DNA of 64,000 nucleotides, taken from NCBI GenBank assembly GCA_965197825.1, contig CBDANW010000002.1, forward strand, positions 2,046,001-2,110,000, in the 5' to 3' direction. This stretch comes from CBDANW01 sp965197825. Lineage in GTDB: Bacteria > Acidobacteriota > Vicinamibacteria > Marinacidobacterales > DATDRI01. Of the stretch, positions 33,401 to 40,162 are shown in pieces; position 1 is the stretch's first letter, and each line of letters starts with the position of its first letter. A model generated the notes under the pieces. The model searched no databases. It had not been told where the DNA came from and saw nothing but the letters and a program-made list of their open reading frames with translations. Both the position numbers and the translations under genes were made by a program.

Positions 33401-33647
33401 GCTGCTCCACCTGGAAGAGCGTCTATCGAGAGGAGAGCTTCCCGAGGAAGCTTGCCCGGTTCTGCTCGAGACAGTTCGCCACGTTCTACGATGCCGCTAT
33501 CGTCGAGGCGTGAGCACGCCGACGACGGAACGTCGCGCGAAACGGAAAGAAGCGGAAAAGGGAAGGAAAGAGAAATGGTTCGATGTCGGGTTTTCTCCAC
33601 CAAGTTGTTTGGAACTGCCCGGCAGCAGCCGACATCGCGAACGGTGA
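33381..33647 (+). pseudogene. Start of an IS66 TnpC-like protein, truncated
   Basis: From ATG 33381 a frame begins MKVERAELLHLEERLSRGEL and continues with EEACPVLLETV, resembling the N-terminal leucine-rich region of IS66 TnpC proteins. It overlaps the DUF4338 end by 20 bp, in the arrangement of a two-gene cassette. After a basic stretch (RRAKRKEAEKGRKEK, to about 33565) it loses similarity and runs into the next fragment. No zinc-finger or DDE domain follows. Confidence 0.45.
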
Positions 33648-33876
33648 GGTGACCTTTAAGGGCTATTGCACCTTGACTGATGCTGATGGCGACAAAATTT
33701 TTGGTGACTGGAGCGGGGGTGGCCCCGTCAATGGCGACATTGTTGGCCACGTGAACATGACGGGTAGTACTGGTAAATACGCTGGAATTCAAGGCAGTCT
33801 GGATTTTCAATGTAGAGGTGTCGGTACGGACGACCAATTGTTCTGCACGCAGCAAGTGGAACACGAATTGCCTTAG
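33583..33876 (+). pseudogene. C-terminal part of a secreted beta-barrel-like protein
   Basis: An open frame of 97 codons with FLHQVVWNCP, then GYCTLTDADGDKIFGDW and STGKYAGIQGSLDFQC, a pattern known from secreted hypothetical proteins with 'TDADGD...GTGKY.GI.G' repeats. No signal peptide remains, so the N-terminal half was lost, probably when the DUF4338 cassette arrived. An intact smaller protein starting at 33583 cannot be ruled out. Confidence 0.45.
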
Positions 33877-33934
33877 GTATAAAAGCAAAGAGCCCCCCCA
33901 AGTAGTTTGGGGATCACAGAACAGGATGGTCAAC

Positions 33935-34111
33935 ATGACGAAGGTTGTTAGTTGCAGGGACGTTGGATTTGACTGTGAGGGCGTAATCCGGGCTGGAACC
34001 GAAGAAGAGGCTATGCAGCTAGTCGCCGAGCACGCAGGAACGGTCCACGATATGAAGGAGATTTCTGAGGAGGTGGCGAAGAAGGTTCGAGCGGTCATGC
34101 GAGACGAGTAG
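33935..34111 (+). CDS. DUF1059 small protein
   Basis: A 58-residue protein with the DUF1059 pattern: MTKVVSCRDVGFDCEGVIRA, then EEEAMQLVAEHAGTVHDM and ISEEVAKKVRAVMRD. The two Cys and two His could bind a metal. ATG 33935 is best; ATG 33926 would add three residues. Function unknown. Confidence 0.82.
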   Translation: MTKVVSCRDVGFDCEGVIRAGTEEEAMQLVAEHAGTVHDMKEISEEVAKKVRAVMRDE

Positions 34112-34393
34112 TGGAGGTCCGCAAGGCGACGGTCACGATGGGATGCTCGGGCAGTTGCTCGAACAGGCGGACCGCCGTGAGCGTGCTCGGCCTTGCCGCG
34201 AGTACGCGCCCTTGATCGGAGTCCACTAGGCGACGAGATCCAGGCGAAAGTAAAGTTTTCTTTCCTAAGGTTGGCGATGTTGGACATCCGTTTATTCTTA
34301 AGAAATTTACAGGCTGACTATTAGTAAAGAGTTCTTTCCTATCGCGGACCAGTGGTAAAGCGAAGTTGACTAAGACCGTTTCCCAGTCTGTTT

Positions 34394-35181
34394 TCAAGCG
34401 ATTTCCACCTCGTCGAAGCTAGCAAACGCGGAATGTTCCGAGGATTGCGACACTCCATCGCGTACGCAGAGGCCGGTCTTCATGCCCGCCGCACGTGCGG
34501 CGTCCAGTTCGGCAACGACATCCGAGAAAAAAACGATGGCCGATGGAGGAAGCGATAGGGCCGCGGCGATCTTGCGGTAGCTCTCCGCTTCCTTCTTGGG
34601 TCCAGTGGTGGTGTCGAAGTGAGCGTCAATGAACGGTGTCAGATCTCCAGCGGTGGAGTTGGAAAAGAGCAGCTTCTGGGCCAGCACGCTTCCCGAGGAG
34701 TAGATACAGATCTTCTTTCCCTGCTCTCGCCAGCGCTCGAAGGCGGGAGGAACGTCGGGATAGACCTCCCCGCGAAGCTCGCCGGTTCGATAGCCTTCCT
34801 CCCAGATCTTTCCCTGAAGCGACTTCAATCCGGTGGACTTCCGATCCTGTTCCATGAGCCAGTGGACATAGGAAACCGGGTCGACCGGGTCCGTCCAAGC
34901 GGGAGGTTGAGCGCCACGAAAGACTTCCATCAAGAACTCCAGGATCTCCACGTGCCGTTTCGCTTCCGTCAGATCTCGACCCCATGTGTAGAGTCCATGA
35001 CGGCGCAGCAGGAAGCCGTGGGAGCCGGGATGATCTCCTAGAACTCGCTCCACGTTCCGGGCCAGGGCATCATAGTCCTGTGAGTTCTCCAAGATGGGAA
35101 GCCATTCCCGATGCTGATGTGTTTGAACACCTTCTAGGCCCTTGAGCATCTCGAATCCCTCGATGATCAATCCGCCTCGGT
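34394..35181 (-). pseudogene. mtnBC: mtnBC fusion, C-terminal part after IS256 insertion
   Basis: This piece continues the class II aldolase MtnB domain (DRGGLIIEGFEMLKGLEGV, THQHREWLPILENSQD, RRHGLYTWGRDLTEAKRHVE) and then the full enolase-phosphatase E1 (MtnC) of the HAD superfamily (YPDVPPAFERWREQGKKICI, YSSGSV, GPKKEAESYRKIA, VVFFSDVVAELDAARAAGM). Joined to 36563-36890 after removal of the insertion it gives one frame of 371 residues. The fusion would dehydrate methylthioribulose-1-phosphate and then enolise and dephosphorylate the product in methionine salvage. Here it is cut off from its start. Confidence 0.85.
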
Positions 35182-35190
35182 CGCCACAGG
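35182..35190. repeat. 9-bp target duplication, left of IS256 element
   Basis: CGCCACAGG at 35182-35190 is repeated at 36563-36571 directly beyond the other end of the element. IS256-family elements usually duplicate 8-9 bp. Because both flanks are within the mtnBC coding sequence, keeping one copy restores the reading frame. Confidence 0.85.
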
Positions 35191-36562
35191 GAGCTACCCT
35201 CAGAAGGTGTGGAAATAAAGTAAAGGCGGAGTAACCTTCCGCGTCACGAAACACGGCGTGAAGGGGCCAACGGAAGGAGACACCGCCATGAAGGAAAAGA
35301 CCACAGGACGACGGAGCTCGTCAAGGGTGGCTTGGGAGTCGCTGGAGAAGTGGGCGAGGCTTGAGATCCAGGATTGGGTGCAGGAGCTGATGGTAGCCGA
35401 AGTCACGGAGCTTCTCGGGCGTGAGAAATCGGAGAGACGGAAGCCCGTGGACACAACGGCGGGCTATCGAAATGGATACGGTAAGCCTCGGAAGCTGACG
35501 ATGAGCGTGGGCACAGTGACGGTTCGCCGGCCGAGAGTACGGGACGTGGAGGAGAGGTTCGAAAGTCGAGTGCTTCCGCTGTTCAAGCGTCGGAGCGAAA
35601 CGGTGAGCGAGTTGATTCCGGAGCTGTACCTGCATGGACTAGCTCACGGAGATTTCGATCTGTCGCTCCGCGGGCTTCTAGGGGAGGACGCTCCACTTTC
35701 TCCCAGCACGGTGTCGCGGCTGAAACAGAAATGGCAGGGAGAGTACGAGCAGTGGCTAGCTCGCCCACTGGAAGAACTCGAGCTCGTGTACCTGTGGGTA
35801 GATGGCGTGTACGTGAAGGCCGGCCTTGAGAAGGACAAGGCGGCGGTGCTAGTTGCGGTTGGTGGCCTGTCCGACGGGACGAAAATCGTCCTGACGCTGG
35901 AGGCCGGGCATCGAGAATCCGAAGCGTCATGGTCGTCGCTGCTACGGAGACTGAAGAAGCGCGGTCTGAGATGTCCCCGTTTGGTGATCGGTGACGGTCA
36001 TCTCGGCATCTGGGCCGCGACCCGAAACGTATTTCCAGAAGCTGAGGAACAGCGGTGCTGGAACCACCGAATCCTCAACGTACTGGACCGGATTCCGAAA
36101 AGGGACCAGGCGCAGGCCAAGCCGCTGTTGACGGCGATCCCCTACGCCACCAGCCTGCAGGAGTGCGAGACGAAGAAGGCCAAGTTCCAGGATTGGTGCT
36201 TGCGCAAGGGTCTTCCGGGGGCCGCGCACGTGCTCGACGAGGACTGGGAGCGGATGGTCAGCTTCTATTCCTTTCCCAAGCCTCACTGGCAACACCTTCG
36301 CACGAGCAACGTCGTGGAGTCACCGTTCGCTGCACTGAGATTGAGAACGGATGCGGCCAAAAGGTTCAAGAAAGTCGAGTCCGCCACTGCGACAATCTTC
36401 AAACTGCTTCTGGTTGCGGAGAAGAATTTTCGCCGGCTCAACGCACCGGAGCTGATGCGAGAGGTTCACCTGGGCGTTCGATTTGAAGATGGAGACAGGG
36501 TAACGGAGTCGTCGAAGGTTGCTGCTGCCTGAACTTTTTTACACACCTATTGACAAGAGCTC
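35191..36562 (+). mobile_element. IS256-family insertion sequence
   Basis: A 1372-bp element. The left end GAGCTACCCTCAGAAGGTGTG and the inverted right end GAGCTCTTGTCAATAGGTGTG match at GAGCT, TCA and AGGTGTG, and continue with AAA/AA, GT and AGGC; so imperfect terminal repeats of about 37 bp. Flanks are the 9-bp duplicates at 35182-35190 and 36563-36571. One transposase gene lies inside. The element interrupts the mtnBC fusion on the opposite strand and looks recent, as both the repeats and the host gene are undamaged. Confidence 0.92.
35288..36532 (+). CDS. IS256-family transposase
   Basis: A 414-residue mutator-type transposase. The catalytic triad is visible as WVDGVYV (Asp), VIGDGHLG (Asp) and NVVESPFAALRLRT (Glu); RTSNVVES is the family signature. 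The N-terminal part has the conserved TAGYRNGYGKPRKL and RRPRVRD segments. ATG 35288 has GGAAGGAGA seven bases before; GTG 35258 is possible but less good. It is intact, so it could be active. Confidence 0.93.
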   Translation: MKEKTTGRRSSSRVAWESLEKWARLEIQDWVQELMVAEVTELLGREKSERRKPVDTTAGYRNGYGKPRKLTMSVGTVTVRRPRVRDVEERFESRVLPLFKRRSETVSELIPELYLHGLAHGDFDLSLRGLLGEDAPLSPSTVSRLKQKWQGEYEQWLARPLEELELVYLWVDGVYVKAGLEKDKAAVLVAVGGLSDGTKIVLTLEAGHRESEASWSSLLRRLKKRGLRCPRLVIGDGHLGIWAATRNVFPEAEEQRCWNHRILNVLDRIPKRDQAQAKPLLTAIPYATSLQECETKKAKFQDWCLRKGLPGAAHVLDEDWERMVSFYSFPKPHWQHLRTSNVVESPFAALRLRTDAAKRFKKVESATATIFKLLLVAEKNFRRLNAPELMREVHLGVRFEDGDRVTESSKVAAA

Positions 36563-36890
36563 CGCCACAGGCCTCCGCCAGGATATTGCTCCAGACCGAG
36601 TGCGTATGCAAAACGGCTCCCGCCCCCTTGAGCCGCGCGACCGTAAGGTGAAGGCGAGCTTCGGCCGACGGACGCCCGGTGCCTTCGACGACATTCTGGT
36701 TCTCGTCGATCACCAGAATCTGCTCGGAGGTGAGCTTTCCTTTGTCGACCCCACTCACCGTGAGCGCCATCCGGAGGGGTTCGCGAGCGGTGACGGCGCT
36801 AAAGTTGCCGCTCGTCCCGAGCGACCAGCCCCGAGCGTGGAAATCACGGCCGAGCTCGGCAAGGGAGTCGGAGACCTCCTTGGGAATCAT
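36563..36890 (-). pseudogene. mtnBC: mtnBC fusion, N-terminal part
   Basis: The first 109 codons of the MtnB domain (class II aldolase): SLAELGRDFHARGWSLGTSG, NFSAV, VSGVDKGKLTSEQILVID, SAEARLHLTVARL and AVLHTHSVWSNILAEACG, with the HTHS zinc-ligand motif. At 36563 the IS256 element starts and the frame runs into it and soon ends. ATG 36890 lies 13 bp after the cyclophilin-like gene, so both belonged to one operon. With the insertion, neither half can make the full bifunctional enzyme. Confidence 0.87.
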
Positions 36891-36903
36891 CGCCCCACCT
36901 CGC

Positions 36904-37350
36904 TCAAGCCTCTTCCCGCTCGAGGCGAACGACTTGCCCGTCTTCCACCGCGTTGAAGAGCGTAGGATCGCCTTCGACTTTGCCGAGGACGGTGACCGGG
37001 CTCGCCGCCCGGATCTCCTCGCCGCGGCTGGCGGGAGTCTTGCCGAAGAAGATGCAGAGCGCGCTTCCGGGAGGCCAGTAGGCGATGTCTCCCATCCCCA
37101 CGACATCTTTGTCCTCTTTGCTGGCGGCGAGCTCGACCGGAACGGGAAAGTAGATCTCGTGTCCCCAGGTGCTCGCCTTGGCCTCCACTGGGAGGCGCTT
37201 CCAGAGTGCGCGGGCGGCGCGATTGTCGGCTAGCGTGGCCGAAAAGCTCAGCTCGCCGGAGCGAATGCGGATCCGGGTGGATGGCGACTTCCTAGCATCA
37301 TTTTCTGTCCCGGAGTCGGGCGGCCAGGTGAGAAACGATCTTACCGCCAT
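36904..37350 (-). CDS. Cyclophilin-like fold protein (TM1367/DUF369 type)
   Basis: The core from TRIRIRSGELSFSATLADNR to FFGKTPAS and VLGKVEGDP is a complete cyclophilin-like barrel of about 120 residues as in TM1367. A normal ATG before this core is not seen in frame; I list ATG 37350, which gives 148 residues and overlaps the YpdA-like gene by 53 bp. An ATG pair at about 37295-37300 right after that stop is one frame off, so a small frameshift at the start is possible. Function is not known; ligand binding is inferred from the fold. Confidence 0.7.
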   Translation of the reverse strand: MAVRSFLTWPPDSGTENDARKSPSTRIRIRSGELSFSATLADNRAARALWKRLPVEAKASTWGHEIYFPVPVELAASKEDKDVVGMGDIAYWPPGSALCIFFGKTPASRGEEIRAASPVTVLGKVEGDPTLFNAVEDGQVVRLEREEA

Positions 37351-38290
37351 GAAAGCGGCCGTTCTCGATGAAGATCTTGTTGGTTTCGCGGCCCGAGACC
37401 ATCCCTCCCGCCACGTAGAGACCGGGAACGTCGGTCTCGAGAGTCTCTGGGTCATGGACCGGCCGACCCTTTTCCGGTTCGATCTGAATCCCCATCGATT
37501 CGAGAAAAGGGTAATCCGGATGATAACCAATAAGGGCGAGAACGAAGTCGTTGGCCATCTCGGACCGCTGGCCGGCCTTCGTTTTCAACCGAAGCTTGTC
37601 CGGCAGAATCTCTTCCACTTCCGTCTCGAACAGGGCGGGGATCTCTCCGCGCTTGATGCGGTTGTCGATATCCGGGCGAACCCAGTACTTGATGTGGCTC
37701 GGAAGCTCCGCCTCGCGGTGAATTAGGGTCACCTTAACTCCAGAGCGGTAGAGATCGAGTGCGGTTTCCGCGGCCGAGTTCGCGCCGCCGATGACGGCAA
37801 CTTCCATCTGGTAGTACGGATGCGCTTCCCGATAGTAGTGGGACACTTTCGGTAGTTCCTCTCCCGGGACGCCCAAAAAGTTCGGGTTGTCATAGTACCC
37901 GGTAGCCACGATCACATTGCGGGCTCGATAGCTTTGGGCCTCGCCGACTCGGGGCGTTGTGCGCACGCGAAAGAGGCCGTTCTGTCGGGCCACCTCCTCG
38001 ACTCTTTCATAGAGGTTCAGGGGTAAGCGGTAACGCTCGGCGACCCTACGGTAGTACTTGAGGGCTTCCAGGCGCGAAGGTTTTTCCCGCGACGTCACTA
38101 AAGGAAGGTCGCCGACCTCGAGTAGATCGGGGGTCGTAAAGTAAACCATGTTGGTGGGGAACTTTCGGAGGGATTCCACGATGGATCCCTTCTCGATGAC
38201 CAGGTGGGAGAGGCCTTTTTCCTTGCACTCGATGGAGGCTGCCAACCCGGCTGGGCCGCCTCCTATGATGAGGACATCGAGATCCGACAT
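37298..38290 (-). CDS. YpdA-like FAD/NAD(P) thiol reductase
   Basis: A 330-residue flavoprotein. FAD site IIGGGPAGLAASIE at the N-terminus, the second nucleotide site VIGGANSAAETALDL in the middle, and the ATGYYDNPN and GLYVAGGMVSGRETNKIFIENGRFHGG segments are as in bacillithiol disulfide reductase YpdA. There is no CxxC active site, as expected for this type. It likely keeps a low-molecular-weight thiol reduced. It heads the operon with the cyclophilin-like and mtnBC genes. Confidence 0.9.
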   Translation of the reverse strand: MSDLDVLIIGGGPAGLAASIECKEKGLSHLVIEKGSIVESLRKFPTNMVYFTTPDLLEVGDLPLVTSREKPSRLEALKYYRRVAERYRLPLNLYERVEEVARQNGLFRVRTTPRVGEAQSYRARNVIVATGYYDNPNFLGVPGEELPKVSHYYREAHPYYQMEVAVIGGANSAAETALDLYRSGVKVTLIHREAELPSHIKYWVRPDIDNRIKRGEIPALFETEVEEILPDKLRLKTKAGQRSEMANDFVLALIGYHPDYPFLESMGIQIEPEKGRPVHDPETLETDVPGLYVAGGMVSGRETNKIFIENGRFHGGKIVSHLAARLRDRK

Positions 38291-38307
38291 AGCAGTACTA
38301 GTCTTGA

Positions 38308-38913
38308 CTACTCTGGCTGTGGCTCGAGATCGGGCGACGGCTCGTCACGCACGGTGACCGAGAGGATCTCCACACGTTCGGTCGCTATCGTCTTCTCATC
38401 GGCGGGCACTTCCGAGATGGTCTGCACCACGTCCATGCCCTCAACGACGCGACCGAACAGGGAGTACTGGCCGTCGAGGGCGAGCTGATCGGTAACGCAA
38501 ATGAAGAATTGTGAGCCTGCACTGTCGGGCTTTCCAGGGATCCGCACCGCCGAGACCGCTCCTCGGGTGTGTTGCTCCTCGTTGAACTCTGACTCCAACA
38601 CTCCCAATCCTCCCGTGCCGTAGCGAGCTCGAGCCTCCGGATTCTTGCTAATTGGATCTCCTCCTTGGATGATGCCGTACTTGATCATCCGGTGGAAGGT
38701 GGTGCCGTCGTAGGCTCCTTCCGAGGCGAGCTTCAGGAAATAGCCCACGTGATTGGGCGCCACGTCGGGGAGAAACTCGATGACGAAGTTTCCCATCGTC
38801 GTCTCCACGACGGCCTGTTTGCCTGCCATTTCCTCGACCGAAAGAGGGGTCCTGAAGAAGGCACCTTGTGCTTGTATGAGAGCCACCACGGCCCCCGCCG
38901 CTAGGGTCTTCAT
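38308..38913 (-). CDS. Exported peptidyl-prolyl cis-trans isomerase (cyclophilin)
   Basis: A 201-residue protein with an N-terminal hydrophobic segment (about 1-20, probable signal peptide). The cyclophilin core has ETTMGNFVIEFLPDVAPNHV, TFHRMIKYGIIQGGD, GAVSAVRIPGKPDSAGSQFF and LDGQYSLFGRVVEGMDVV; the catalytic Arg in FHRM and the GSQFFI strand are present. It speeds folding of exported proteins. It is 17 bp before the YpdA-like gene on the same strand, possibly one transcript. Confidence 0.93.
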   Translation of the reverse strand: MKTLAAGAVVALIQAQGAFFRTPLSVEEMAGKQAVVETTMGNFVIEFLPDVAPNHVGYFLKLASEGAYDGTTFHRMIKYGIIQGGDPISKNPEARARYGTGGLGVLESEFNEEQHTRGAVSAVRIPGKPDSAGSQFFICVTDQLALDGQYSLFGRVVEGMDVVQTISEVPADEKTIATERVEILSVTVRDEPSPDLEPQPE

Positions 38914-39082
38914 GGTTTTTCATTATATCGCCCTGCTTGAAAACGTGCCTCGGGGCTGACTAAAATGGCCCTCCTGCCGCCAATCGAGACCCGGCGCGCT
39001 GTAGCTGGCGTTCACCTTCGTCCGTACTCCGAGAGAGGAGAACTTCGGCGGACCGCGGCACTGATACACTAGAGAGGAGTCC

Positions 39083-40120
39083 ATGCAGTCGACGACTGGA
39101 ATGCTGAAAATCGACCTTCATTGCCACACGTACTTCAGTGGTAAGACCAATCATATGAAGGCCTTCGAACCCATGGACTCCTACAATACGCCGGAGCGCG
39201 TCTACCGGACCGCCAAAGAGCGCGGCATGGACTTGGTGACCATCAGCGACCATGATTCGATCGACGGTTGCCTCGATTTCCTGAACACCCACCCGGACGC
39301 CACGGACTTCATCCCCGGCGAGGAAGTCACCGTCCCGCTACCAGAGTTCGGGAACGCCATTCACATCGGCGTCTACGGCTTGAACGAGTCACAGCATCGA
39401 GAGGTCCAATCGCTGAAACGCGATTTCGACGAGCTCATCGCGTATCTCCGAGCCAGCCGGCTACCCTACGTTCTCAATCATCTGTTTCACGGGTTCCCGA
39501 GCTTTCGTGACGCCGGGCGTTTCATGGATAAGATCACGGAGGCATTCGATCTGTTCGAGGGTATCAATGGGTCGCAGGGACATCGGCAAAACTTGCTCGC
39601 TTCCGTCGTCATTAGCCGCCTTTCCGGGAAGGCACTGGTTGGAGGCAGCGACGCCCACACGCTGACGCGTTTGGGTAGCTGTTATACGGTTTGTCCGGGA
39701 TCGACCCGAGAGGATTTCCTACGAGCTTTACGACAAGGTCAAACGCAAGTGGGAGGAGTGAACGGCCGCTTCACGTCGATTTGGCTCGATGCTATGGGAG
39801 TCTATTGCGGCTATTTTCGCGACATCGCCTTCCGCCAAGAGGTGCACAAGAACTGGAGTGCTTGGAAGAAACTACGCAACGGGGCTGGCTGGTGGCTGTG
39901 CCTGCCGATCTTCTTCACCGGCTCGCTCGCGGGGGCGCTCGCTCTCTACAACTGGGGCAAAGTCAAGCATCGATTCTATCTGAGCTTCTTCGAAAAGAGG
40001 TACGGTCTGACGAAGGGTTTGGTGGAGGAGATGCTGGATGGGCTTCAACGGTTAGGACGCTTACCGGTCAAGATGACGGAGCCCAGTTCTTTACGTCCGT
40101 CAAGCCCGTCGGGCCAGTGA
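39083..40120 (+). CDS. PHP-domain phosphoesterase-like protein
   Basis: A 345-residue protein. Residues about 8-210 form a PHP domain: IDLHCHTYFSGK and VTISDHDSIDGCL (metal ligands), IPGEEVTV, and GGSDAHTLTRLGS near the end. The last 120 residues contain a hydrophobic segment (WWLCLPIFFTGSLAGALAL) that may anchor it. GAGAGGAG precedes the ATG. It is a metal-dependent phosphoesterase; the substrate is not predictable. Confidence 0.88.
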   Translation: MQSTTGMLKIDLHCHTYFSGKTNHMKAFEPMDSYNTPERVYRTAKERGMDLVTISDHDSIDGCLDFLNTHPDATDFIPGEEVTVPLPEFGNAIHIGVYGLNESQHREVQSLKRDFDELIAYLRASRLPYVLNHLFHGFPSFRDAGRFMDKITEAFDLFEGINGSQGHRQNLLASVVISRLSGKALVGGSDAHTLTRLGSCYTVCPGSTREDFLRALRQGQTQVGGVNGRFTSIWLDAMGVYCGYFRDIAFRQEVHKNWSAWKKLRNGAGWWLCLPIFFTGSLAGALALYNWGKVKHRFYLSFFEKRYGLTKGLVEEMLDGLQRLGRLPVKMTEPSSLRPSSPSGQ

Positions 40121-40162
40121 GCTCGATCTCGTAGAACGTCACTTCACGGAGATACTTTCAAG

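Noticed and set aside
33238..34287. 349-codon minus-strand frame
   Set aside because: It crosses the DUF4338, secreted-protein and DUF1059 regions antisense and has no recognisable domain.
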